Source: Parafannyhessea umbonata (lineage in GTDB: Bacteria; Actinomycetota; Coriobacteriia; Coriobacteriales; Atopobiaceae). From it: a stretch of DNA of 64,000 nt. The stretch is taken from contig NZ_LT629759.1 in NCBI RefSeq assembly GCF_900105025.1, forward strand, positions 1,984,001 through 2,048,000. Direction: 5' to 3'. Each line of letters opens with the position of its first letter. The stretch's first letter is position 1. This document shows, piece by piece, positions 17,562 through 23,804 of this stretch. The notes below the pieces were generated by a model, which was given only the letters and a program-made list of their open reading frames with translations, made no database searches and was not told the origin of the DNA. The position numbers and the translations under genes are program-made.

Positions 17562-17843
17562 CTATCCGAGGTGGGCCTTAAGCTTCTCCTCGAGCTCGTT
17601 CTTGTCGAGGATGTTCTTGAGGATGATCTTCTTGTCGTCGGGGATGTTGTTGACGAAGTCTGCGAGGTCGCCGCCCACGACGAACAGGTCCGCAGCGCCC
17701 TCGTGAATGTCAGAGATCGTGGAGTGGTCGACCTCGATCTCGGGGTGGCCGAGCTTCTTGACGACCTCCTCGGTGTTCATGTGGACAATGAGGCTGGAGC
17801 CCAGACCAGATCCGCAGCAGCACAGAATCTTGTGGATAGCCAT
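17562..17843 (-). CDS. PTS system EIIB component, ascorbate/SgaB type
   Basis: A 93-residue cytoplasmic phosphocarrier. The N-terminal ILCCCGSGLGSSL contains the phosphocysteine loop of UlaB/SgaB-like IIB proteins. The rest (VDHSTISDI, ADLFVVGGDL) fits the small Rossmann-like fold. It receives phosphate from IIA and passes it to the sugar in IIC. AAGGAGA precedes the ATG. The gene sits between IIC and transketolase, and a strong terminator separates it from IIC. Confidence 0.9.
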   Translation of the reverse strand: MAIHKILCCCGSGLGSSLIVHMNTEEVVKKLGHPEIEVDHSTISDIHEGAADLFVVGGDLADFVNNIPDDKKIILKNILDKNELEEKLKAHLG

Positions 17844-17972
17844 CTTGCATTCTCCTTTTTGGAAACCTTCGCCGCCCCTGTGGCAACGAAATGGATTTGA
17901 AACCTATCTTACCCGTTGCGGCCACGATGACGAACAGCCGTCAACTGACGCCATCGAGCCACCGCAAAGCGC

Positions 17973-18005
17973 GAAAAAGAGGCCGGAGACCTGAGGTCCC
18001 CGGCC
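17973..18005 (-). terminator. Intrinsic terminator after PTS IIC
   Basis: GGCCGGAGACC and GGTCCCCGGCC pair with a single mismatch around a TGA loop. On the minus strand this is followed by TCTTTTT. Its place between IIC and IIB suggests read-through control within the cluster. Confidence 0.8.
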
Positions 18006-18053
18006 CTGAAAGCTCGCAAGAGCTAGAGACGCTTTACCGAACCCACCGGCAGG

Positions 18054-19484
18054 CTACGCCTCCTTGGCCTCCTTCTTGGGAGCCACGAAGTTGTAGATGA
18101 TCGGCAGCAGGTAGAGCACGACGCAGATGATGACCAGGACGGCGCCACCGGCGAAGTGTACGAGGTTGCCGAACACGATACCGAGCCAGGAGAAGTCGGC
18201 GTCGGAGAAGGTGGTTCCGGTGTAGCCGAGGTTCGTGAAGACGGGCATGCAGACTGCGGGAAGGAAGGTGATGAGCAGGCCGTGTGCGAACGCGCCCGCA
18301 ATGCAGCCCTTCAGGCCACCCTCGGCGTTGCCGAAGACGCCTGCGGTAGCACCGCAGAAGAAGTGAGGAACGACGCCGGGGAGGATGAGGGCAACGGGGA
18401 TCGCGGCGTTGACGCCCACGAGGATGAGCAGGCCAACGATGCCGCCGACGAACGAGGACAGGAAGCCGATGATAACGGCGTTGGGTGCGTAGGTGAAGGC
18501 GACGGGGCAGTCCAGGGCGGGCTTCGCGCCAGGGACGAGCTTGTCAGCGATGCCCTTGAAGGCGGGGACGATCTCGCCGATGATCAGACGGACGCCGGAC
18601 AGGATGATGTAGACGCCACCAGAGAAGGACAGGCCAGCAGTGATGCACCAGACAATCCAGTTCGTCGTGGTCTCCTGGTTGTAGTTCAGGAGGACGCCAA
18701 GGTGGGAGTAGGCCTCGTTCGTGGGGTCGACGTTGAGGATGCCACGGGCAACGGCAACGCCAGTCACGATGAGGAACAGGAAGAACATGGTGATGCCGAT
18801 GGAGACGGTGGTGTCACGCAGGAAGATGAGACGCTTGGAGAAGTTGATCTCCTCGGTGCTCTTGCGGTTGGGGTCCTTCGCGAAGAGCTTGCCGATCACG
18901 CCCGCGAACCAGTAGCCGATGCCACCAAAGTGGCCGAGCGCGATAGCGTCGCCACCGGTCACCTTACGATAGGTAACCTGGCAGTAGGCCGGGGACAGCA
19001 CCATGATGAGGCCAAGGATGCTGCCAGCCGCGATCCACAGCGCGGGACCGGTCAGACCGCCGGCGCCACCGAGGATGACGGTGAGCATGCAGGCCATGTA
19101 CAGGGTGTGGTGACCGGTCAGGAAGATGTACGGCATACGGGAGAAGCGCGCGAGGACGATGTTGAGAACCATGCCGCAGGCCATGACAATGGCGGAGTCG
19201 GAACCAAAGTTCTTCAACGCGTCGGCGACGACCGCCTCGTTGTTGGGAACGACGCCCTGCATGTTGAAGGCGTAGTTGAAGACCTGACCGAAGGCCAGCA
19301 GCGAATCCGACTGCAGGAACGAAGAGCCTGCGCCAAGAACCAGGAAGCCCACGATGGTCTTGATGGTACCCTTGAGCACGTCCTCCGCCGGCTTGCCCTG
19401 AAGGACAAGGCCGAGAAGGGCGAGCAGGCCGACAAGGATTGCCGGCGTAGACAGAATGTTGACAATAAAACCAAGTACTGCCAT
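18054..19484 (-). CDS. PTS system EIIC permease, UlaA/SgaT family
   Basis: The membrane permease of the PTS, 476 residues with about 10-12 hydrophobic segments. Features of the UlaA family include the N-terminal MAVLGFIVNILSTPAILVGL, the cytoplasmic DPNRKSTEEINF loop, and LPGVVPHFFCGATAGVFGN. Known members carry L-ascorbate in enterobacteria, while other members in Gram-positive bacteria are linked to transketolase genes and have unknown substrates. GGGGG lies just upstream of the ATG. It is 61 bp downstream of the IIA gene. The substrate is not assigned. Confidence 0.9.
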   Translation of the reverse strand: MAVLGFIVNILSTPAILVGLLALLGLVLQGKPAEDVLKGTIKTIVGFLVLGAGSSFLQSDSLLAFGQVFNYAFNMQGVVPNNEAVVADALKNFGSDSAIVMACGMVLNIVLARFSRMPYIFLTGHHTLYMACMLTVILGGAGGLTGPALWIAAGSILGLIMVLSPAYCQVTYRKVTGGDAIALGHFGGIGYWFAGVIGKLFAKDPNRKSTEEINFSKRLIFLRDTTVSIGITMFFLFLIVTGVAVARGILNVDPTNEAYSHLGVLLNYNQETTTNWIVWCITAGLSFSGGVYIILSGVRLIIGEIVPAFKGIADKLVPGAKPALDCPVAFTYAPNAVIIGFLSSFVGGIVGLLILVGVNAAIPVALILPGVVPHFFCGATAGVFGNAEGGLKGCIAGAFAHGLLITFLPAVCMPVFTNLGYTGTTFSDADFSWLGIVFGNLVHFAGGAVLVIICVVLYLLPIIYNFVAPKKEAKEA

Positions 19485-19545
19485 GATTCCCCCTTTTTAA
19501 CTCGTACTTACTTACAGTCCCTACACCAACTCCCAGCCGTCCTCG

Positions 19546-20001
19546 TTATGCAGCAGGGAAATTGACGAACAGGCTATAGACGTCGTCCGCCGTCTCGGCG
19601 GTTGCGACCTTCTCGATGTTCGCTGGGTCCGCGAACATGCTGGCCAGAATCCTCATGACGTCGATGTGCGAGTCAGAGTCCTCCGCGGCCAGGGTGACGA
19701 GCACGCGGCACGGCTCGCCCTTCTTGAACTCGACGCCCTTGCGGACGACGGTAACGGCAAGCTGCTTCTTGATCGCGCCCTGCTCGGGACGCGCGTGCAG
19801 CAGCGCCAGGTCGGGAACCAGGACGAAGTAGGGGCCAAGCTCCTTGGCGTTCTGGATAATCCCGTCGATGTACTCGGGCTTCACATAGCCACCGTCGACG
19901 AGCGGCTGTACCGCCACGTGGACGGAATCCTCCCAGTCCTTGCAAGAGTCGACGATCTGAACGTTCTCGCGCTTGAGCATGTCCGACATAGTGAGCGCCA
20001 T
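19546..20001 (-). CDS. PTS system EIIA component, fructose/mannitol/ascorbate family
   Basis: A 151-residue phosphocarrier of the PTS_EIIA_2 family. The phosphorylated histidine is in PDLALLHARPEQGA. It accepts phosphate from HPr and donates to IIB. AAGGAG lies at the normal distance from the ATG. It is the first gene of the PTS cluster and faces the divergently transcribed DeoR regulator, so the shared intergenic region should hold the operators. Confidence 0.92.
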   Translation of the reverse strand: MALTMSDMLKRENVQIVDSCKDWEDSVHVAVQPLVDGGYVKPEYIDGIIQNAKELGPYFVLVPDLALLHARPEQGAIKKQLAVTVVRKGVEFKKGEPCRVLVTLAAEDSDSHIDVMRILASMFADPANIEKVATAETADDVYSLFVNFPAA

Positions 20002-20104
20002 GTGAACTCCTTCGTTTCCGTGTGGACGAAATTTGAAGGCATCATAATTCTTTGTAAGCCAATTTCATTTCATCCTGCACGTTTCTTAGAACGTCCATAT
20101 TCTA

Positions 20105-20172
20105 TTCCAGTTTTTTCCAGATTTGCAACTAAGTTTTTCCAGTTTCTTCTGCTTGTTCCAATTTTGTTCCAG
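20105..20172. promoter_or_regulatory. TTCCAG repeat array, candidate DeoR operator
   Basis: TTCCAG occurs at 20105, 20115, 20137 and 20167, and TTCCAA at 20156, all in the same orientation. The steps are 10, 22, 19 and 11 bp, near whole turns of the helix. The array lies in an AT-rich 253-bp region between the divergent IIA and deoR genes, where a DeoR protein would be expected to bind. Binding itself is inferred. Confidence 0.6.
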
Positions 20173-20254
20173 CTTTAAGCTGTTAGTGTCGTCTTTGTGT
20201 CTCTGGCGGGCGGCACGTTACCATTCATAGGGCTTCCAGAGAGGCAGGTGTCCC

Positions 20255-21073
20255 TTGTTCCGAGGCGAGCGTCGCGCAAAGATTCTTGACCTTCTCGACC
20301 AGTATGGTCGGGTCGAGGTCGATGACCTCGCGTCTCGCTTTGGCGTTGGGATGGACAGCATCCGCAAGGACCTGCAGGCACTTGCGAAGGAAGGCAAGTG
20401 CAACCGCGTGTACGGCGGCGCCACGCGCATTGGCGAGAAGGACGAGCCCCCTTCCCCGCAGCCCGCTCGCAGCGCCACGCAAAGCGCCGTGCCCCAGATG
20501 CCCTCTGTCCCGCTAAGCGCGGAGGATGCCGGCAGGCTGGCCGTCGCAAAGAGGGCCTACCTCGAGATTCACGACGGCGACTCCATCTTCCTCGACATCT
20601 CGCGCACGAACACCTTCCTCGCCGACCTCATCGCCCGCGGCGACAAGCAGGTCATCGTCACCACCAACATGATCGAGGTGCTACAGAAGCTCTCGAACCT
20701 GAAGCACGTCACGGCCCTCGGCACGGGCGGCTACCTCAACGTTCAGCTCAACGGCTTCGTCGGCGACACCACCATCAGCATGCTCGAGCCGCTGCTCTTC
20801 TCGAAGGCATTCATCGGAGCCAGCGGCGTCAACCTGGACCTCGCGGCAGTCACCTGCAACAACATCGACAGCGGCTCCGTAAAGGAGCGCGTCATCCATA
20901 ACGCGTCCTACAAGTTCCTCCTTGCGGACGCAAGAAAGTTCCAGGTCAAGGGCCTGTTCCGCTTCGCCTCGCTCAAAGACTTCTCCGCCGTCGTCACGGA
21001 CTCCAAAGACCCTGCCGTGCTCGACTCGCTCCGCCGCATGGGCATACCCACGTACCGCTCGCTCCCCCTGTAG
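20255..21073 (+). CDS. DeoR-family sugar-responsive transcriptional regulator
   Basis: A 272-residue regulator with an N-terminal winged helix (RRAKILDLLDQYGRVEVDDL, then GVGMDSIRKDLQAL) ending in the family's RVYGGA. The C-terminal DeoR sensor domain senses phosphorylated sugars (IFLDISRTNTFLADLI, GTGGYLN). Between them is an extra disordered insert of about 25 residues beginning GEKDEPPSPQPA, which arises from a copy of GAGAAGGAC. The start is TTG at 20255; its product MFRGERRAKIL aligns with MFARERQDAIV of the paralogue at 22043. It is divergent from the PTS operon and likely represses it. Confidence 0.9.
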   Translation: MFRGERRAKILDLLDQYGRVEVDDLASRFGVGMDSIRKDLQALAKEGKCNRVYGGATRIGEKDEPPSPQPARSATQSAVPQMPSVPLSAEDAGRLAVAKRAYLEIHDGDSIFLDISRTNTFLADLIARGDKQVIVTTNMIEVLQKLSNLKHVTALGTGGYLNVQLNGFVGDTTISMLEPLLFSKAFIGASGVNLDLAAVTCNNIDSGSVKERVIHNASYKFLLADARKFQVKGLFRFASLKDFSAVVTDSKDPAVLDSLRRMGIPTYRSLPL

Positions 21074-21089
21074 CGTCCGCGGCGAGAAG

Positions 21090-21120
21090 AACGGGGGTCC
21101 GCGCTCGGCAGACCCCCGTT
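21090..21120. terminator. Terminator between deoR and talC (convergent)
   Basis: AACGGGGGTC and GACCCCCGTT form a perfect 10-bp stem with an 11-base loop. It lies between the convergent deoR and transaldolase genes. A copy of GAGAAGAAC (21084-21092) enters the base of the stem. Confidence 0.75.
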
Positions 21121-21167
21121 GGCGACACTCTTATATATGTGCGCGCCGACGCGGCGCCCGGCGGCCC

Positions 21168-21845
21168 TTACGCGCGAAGCGTCGTGCGCCCGTAAGCCTT
21201 CTGCCAGTTGGCAGTGAACTCATCCACCGCGATCTTCACGCCGGGGTGGCCAATCATGTTGTACGCCACGTCCACCGGCAGCGTCACTGCCTGCATGCCT
21301 GCCGCGATCAGCGCGTGCACCTGGTCCGTGTTCTTGAACGAGGCGCCAAGCACCTTGGTCTTGGAGTTCTGCATCGCGAGCATGTCCACCAGGTCGCAGA
21401 CGTCTTGCATGCCGCCGCCGTAGTTGCACATACGGTTGACGTAGGGCGCAAGGTACTCCGCGCCGTTGTGCGCCGCCATGAACCCGGCGTCCGCGCTGTA
21501 AATCGAGGTCGCCAGGCACTGGATGCCCTCAGACTCCAGCTGCTTGATGGCCTTGAGGCCGTTGTGGCTCACGGGAATCTTCGGGCACATGTTCTTAGGC
21601 CTGAGCGATGCGATGAAGTGCGCCTCGTCCAGGATGCCCTGCAGGTCCGTGGAAACCACCTGCATGAAGATCTTCTGCTCCGGGGTGAAGTAGTCGATTA
21701 TCTTCTGGACGGCAACCAGTGGGTCCTCGCCGGTCTTCGCAAGGATGCTTGGGTTCGTCGTCACGCCCTGCACGTTCAGGATCTGGTCCAGCTCCTTAAT
21801 CGCATCGATGTCAGCGGTGTCAAGGTAGAGCTCGAAGTCGTCCAT
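21168..21845 (-). CDS. talC: Transaldolase / fructose-6-phosphate aldolase (TalC/FSA family)
   Basis: A short class I aldolase, 225 residues, forming a TIM barrel. The Schiff-base lysine is in CPKIPVSHNG. Other family segments are YLDTADIDAIKEL, GVTTNPSILAK and GAEYLAPYVNRM. Members either move a dihydroxyacetone unit (transaldolase) or cleave fructose 6-phosphate; the sequence alone does not decide between them. Next to split transketolase genes, a transaldolase role in the non-oxidative pentose phosphate pathway is likely. GAGAGGG precedes the ATG. It diverges from a second DeoR gene. Confidence 0.9.
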   Translation of the reverse strand: MDDFELYLDTADIDAIKELDQILNVQGVTTNPSILAKTGEDPLVAVQKIIDYFTPEQKIFMQVVSTDLQGILDEAHFIASLRPKNMCPKIPVSHNGLKAIKQLESEGIQCLATSIYSADAGFMAAHNGAEYLAPYVNRMCNYGGGMQDVCDLVDMLAMQNSKTKVLGASFKNTDQVHALIAAGMQAVTLPVDVAYNMIGHPGVKIAVDEFTANWQKAYGRTTLRA

Positions 21846-21995
21846 GGGGCCCTCTCTTTCATTCGTCTTACGGTCTGACCACGTTTACAGCCTCATTCTA
21901 TATTGCTTGCAATTGCTGCGCGTTAGCTTTCAGGGTTGATTTTCGTATAGCTTTACCTGCGTTTTTCTCACTCGTTCCTTCATTTCTGCTATCTT

Positions 21996-22034
21996 TTATC
22001 TGCACATGTTTATCGTTTTCTATTGTTTTTTATC
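21996..22034. promoter_or_regulatory. TTATC repeats before the second deoR gene
   Basis: TTATC occurs at 21996, 22010 and 22030 in an AT-rich stretch between divergent talC and deoR. This motif differs from the TTCCAG array at the first deoR, so the two regulators probably have separate operators. Confidence 0.35.
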
Positions 22035-22042
22035 GAGGTGCC

Positions 22043-22798
22043 ATGTTCGCGCGAGAAAGGCAGGACGCCATCGTCGCACTCGTTTCGCAGCACGGGCGCG
22101 TCACGGTGTCGGAGCTTGCGGAAAACTTCCTCGTCACGCCGGACTGCATCCGCAAGGACCTGCGTCGGCTTGACGGGGAGGGCATGCTGCGGCGCGTGTA
22201 CGGCGGCGCCACCAGCATCGCAACCGCCCCGGAGCACGACCTGCGAGGTCGTCTGAGCGTGCGGCTCGAGCAGAAGCGCGCCATCGCGCTCAAGGCGTAC
22301 GAGCAGATCGTCGACGGCGAGACCATCTTCATCGACATCTCCACCACGACGCTCGCGCTCGCCCGCCTGCTGGCACAGAGCCACAGGCACTGCGTCGTGG
22401 TCTCAAACGGAATCGACGCGCTTCAGGCGCTCTGCGCAAACGAGGGGCTCACGGTCATAGGCACCGGCGGCAACGTCAACCGCGAGTTCAACGGGTTTCT
22501 GGGCGCGGCAACCCTCGCGATGCTCGAGCCCATCAGCTTTGACAAGGCGTTCTTTGGCGCACTTGGGATAGACCTCGCGCAAGGCTCCGTGAGCACCTTT
22601 GACATGGACGACCGCCTGGTGAAGCAGACGGTCATGCGCAACTCCGCGCATCGCTTCCTCCTGGCAGACAGCAGCAAGTTTGGCGTGCGGGGCACCCACC
22701 GCTACGCAAGCCCCTCAGATTTTGACGCCGTGTTTATGGAGAGGGAAGATCCCAAGCTCAGAGGCCTTGCAAAGGCCAAGGGCGCACGCTTGGCGTAG
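22043..22798 (+). CDS. Second DeoR-family transcriptional regulator
   Basis: A paralogue of the regulator at 20255, 251 residues. The winged helix reads RQDAIVALVSQHGRVTVSEL and TPDCIRKDLRRLDGEG, followed by RVYGGAT. The effector domain has IFIDISTTTLALARLL and GTGGNVN. It lacks the extra linker of its neighbour. GAGG precedes the ATG. Divergent transcription from talC makes talC its likely target. Having one DeoR for the PTS genes and one for talC suggests two inputs to the same pathway. Confidence 0.9.
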   Translation: MFARERQDAIVALVSQHGRVTVSELAENFLVTPDCIRKDLRRLDGEGMLRRVYGGATSIATAPEHDLRGRLSVRLEQKRAIALKAYEQIVDGETIFIDISTTTLALARLLAQSHRHCVVVSNGIDALQALCANEGLTVIGTGGNVNREFNGFLGAATLAMLEPISFDKAFFGALGIDLAQGSVSTFDMDDRLVKQTVMRNSAHRFLLADSSKFGVRGTHRYASPSDFDAVFMEREDPKLRGLAKAKGARLA

Positions 22799-22882
22799 CG
22801 CCTGGCCATGCTTCTGCGCGCCATGCGCGCCCCCTTGCCGAAGACGATTTCCCGCTCGCAAGACCAACGCGACCACTCTGGG

Positions 22883-22888
22883 TATACT
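22883..22888 (+). promoter_or_regulatory. Candidate -10 element of lemA
   Basis: TATACT lies 38 bp before the lemA start. The -35 region is poor, so this is a tentative promoter. Confidence 0.4.
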
Positions 22889-22925
22889 CTGCCTACAGAC
22901 CAACCTCCCACAGGAAGGACGCCTT

Positions 22926-23477
22926 ATGCCGCTTGCCATTGTCATCATTGCGATCGTGGTCGTGCTTGCGCTCTGGTTCATCTCGCTTTACAACGGGATC
23001 GTCCAGAAGGACAACCGCTGCGATAACGCCTGGCAGACCATCGACGCCCAGCTGCAGCGCAGGAACGACCTCATCCCCAACCTGGTGGAGACCGTGAAGG
23101 GCTATGCCTCGCACGAGTCCAAGACGCTCGAGGCCGTGACGCAGGCACGCTCCGCCGTCATGAACGCAACCACGCCCGAGGGCAAGATGGAGGCCTCCAA
23201 CATCCTGAGCGGCACCCTGAAGTCGCTGTTTGCCGTGGCCGAGGCGTACCCCGACCTCAAGGCAAACACCAACTTCCAGCAGCTGCAGGCAGAGCTCTCC
23301 GAGACGGAGAACAAGATTGTCTACGCGCGTCAGAGCTTCAACGACTGCGTGCTGGAATACAACAACGCGATCGAGACCTTCCCCGGCAACATCGTGGCCG
23401 GCTCAAAGTTCAAGACGCGCCAGGGCTTCGAGGTGACGGACGCCTCCGTTCGCCAGGCGCCGCAGGTCAAGTTCTAG
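22926..23477 (+). CDS. lemA: LemA family protein
   Basis: A 183-residue protein with one N-terminal membrane segment (LAIVIIAIVVVLALWFISLYN). A helical domain follows with the family signatures DNAWQTIDAQLQRRNDLIPN and LVETVKGYASHE. The C-terminal part contains ENKIVYARQSFNDCVLEYN. LemA proteins are membrane-anchored four-helix proteins of unclear function. AGGAAGG lies before the ATG at 22926. It forms a single-gene unit, with its own terminator at 23504. Confidence 0.93.
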   Translation: MPLAIVIIAIVVVLALWFISLYNGIVQKDNRCDNAWQTIDAQLQRRNDLIPNLVETVKGYASHESKTLEAVTQARSAVMNATTPEGKMEASNILSGTLKSLFAVAEAYPDLKANTNFQQLQAELSETENKIVYARQSFNDCVLEYNNAIETFPGNIVAGSKFKTRQGFEVTDASVRQAPQVKF

Positions 23478-23503
23478 CGTCGCAGGCGCAGCAAGCTTTC
23501 CCC

Positions 23504-23549
23504 AAGGGGAGAAGAGCGAGCCGTCGTGGCCGTTCTTCTCCCCTTTTTC
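23504..23549 (+). terminator. lemA terminator built from an inverted GAGAAGRRC pair
   Basis: AAGGGGAGAAGA and TCTTCTCCCCTT form a 12-bp perfect stem, and the plus strand then reads TTTTTCG. Each arm contains one copy of the recurrent word (23509-23517 plus, 23532-23540 minus), so the pair of words makes the terminator stem. Confidence 0.9.
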
Positions 23550-23590
23550 GCACGCGGTTTTGTGCACCTTGCATTCTGCTTGCGCTACCG

Positions 23591-23621
23591 TTGCAGAAAC
23601 CTGCCCGTTCGCGTGTACAAT
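23591..23621 (+). promoter_or_regulatory. Candidate promoter of the Mg2+ operon
   Basis: TACAAT at 23616-23621 is preceded by TG two bases upstream and by TTGCAG 19 bp upstream. Transcription from here would give a leader of about 175 nt. Confidence 0.5.
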
Positions 23622-23675
23622 ACGTACGGTTTTCATGGCTCGCCCTCGGGCGGGCGCATCTGCAGTCTACGAGAA

Positions 23676-23793
23676 GGGTCTTTGATGAAACCTCGACCTC
23701 ACAGTCGATGACCCTCGGGCGTGCCCAGTTGGTGGCGCCGGAGGGTGGTTCTGGAGTCGCCGCGCCGCGCTTCCGGCGCGTTGCATACCAACT
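23676..23793 (+). promoter_or_regulatory. Structured 5' leader of the MgtE-like/Nramp operon, possible cis-regulatory RNA
   Basis: Two nested domains can be drawn. In the first, GGGTC (23676) pairs with GACCC (23710) and encloses TCGAC/GTCGA. In the second, AGTTGGT (23727) pairs with ACCAACT (23787) and encloses a hairpin CGCGCCG/CGGCGCG (23761-23780). The closing arm ACCAACT ends next to the AAGGAG ribosome site. I could not match it to the M-box or mgtA leader consensus. Position and folding suggest a Mg2+-responsive leader, which is inference. Confidence 0.45.
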
Positions 23794-23804
23794 AAGGAGC
23801 ACGC

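Noticed and set aside
20002-20254. Mobile element or phage remnant in the AT-rich PTS-deoR gap
   Set aside because: There are no terminal inverted repeats, target duplications or transposase fragments. The low GC is adequately explained by promoters and operators. No insertion sequence or integrase was found in the window.
23620-23804. M-box riboswitch before the Mg2+ operon
   Set aside because: The GGUGAGGCUCC-type core and the following conserved loops are not present by eye, so I report only a structured leader.
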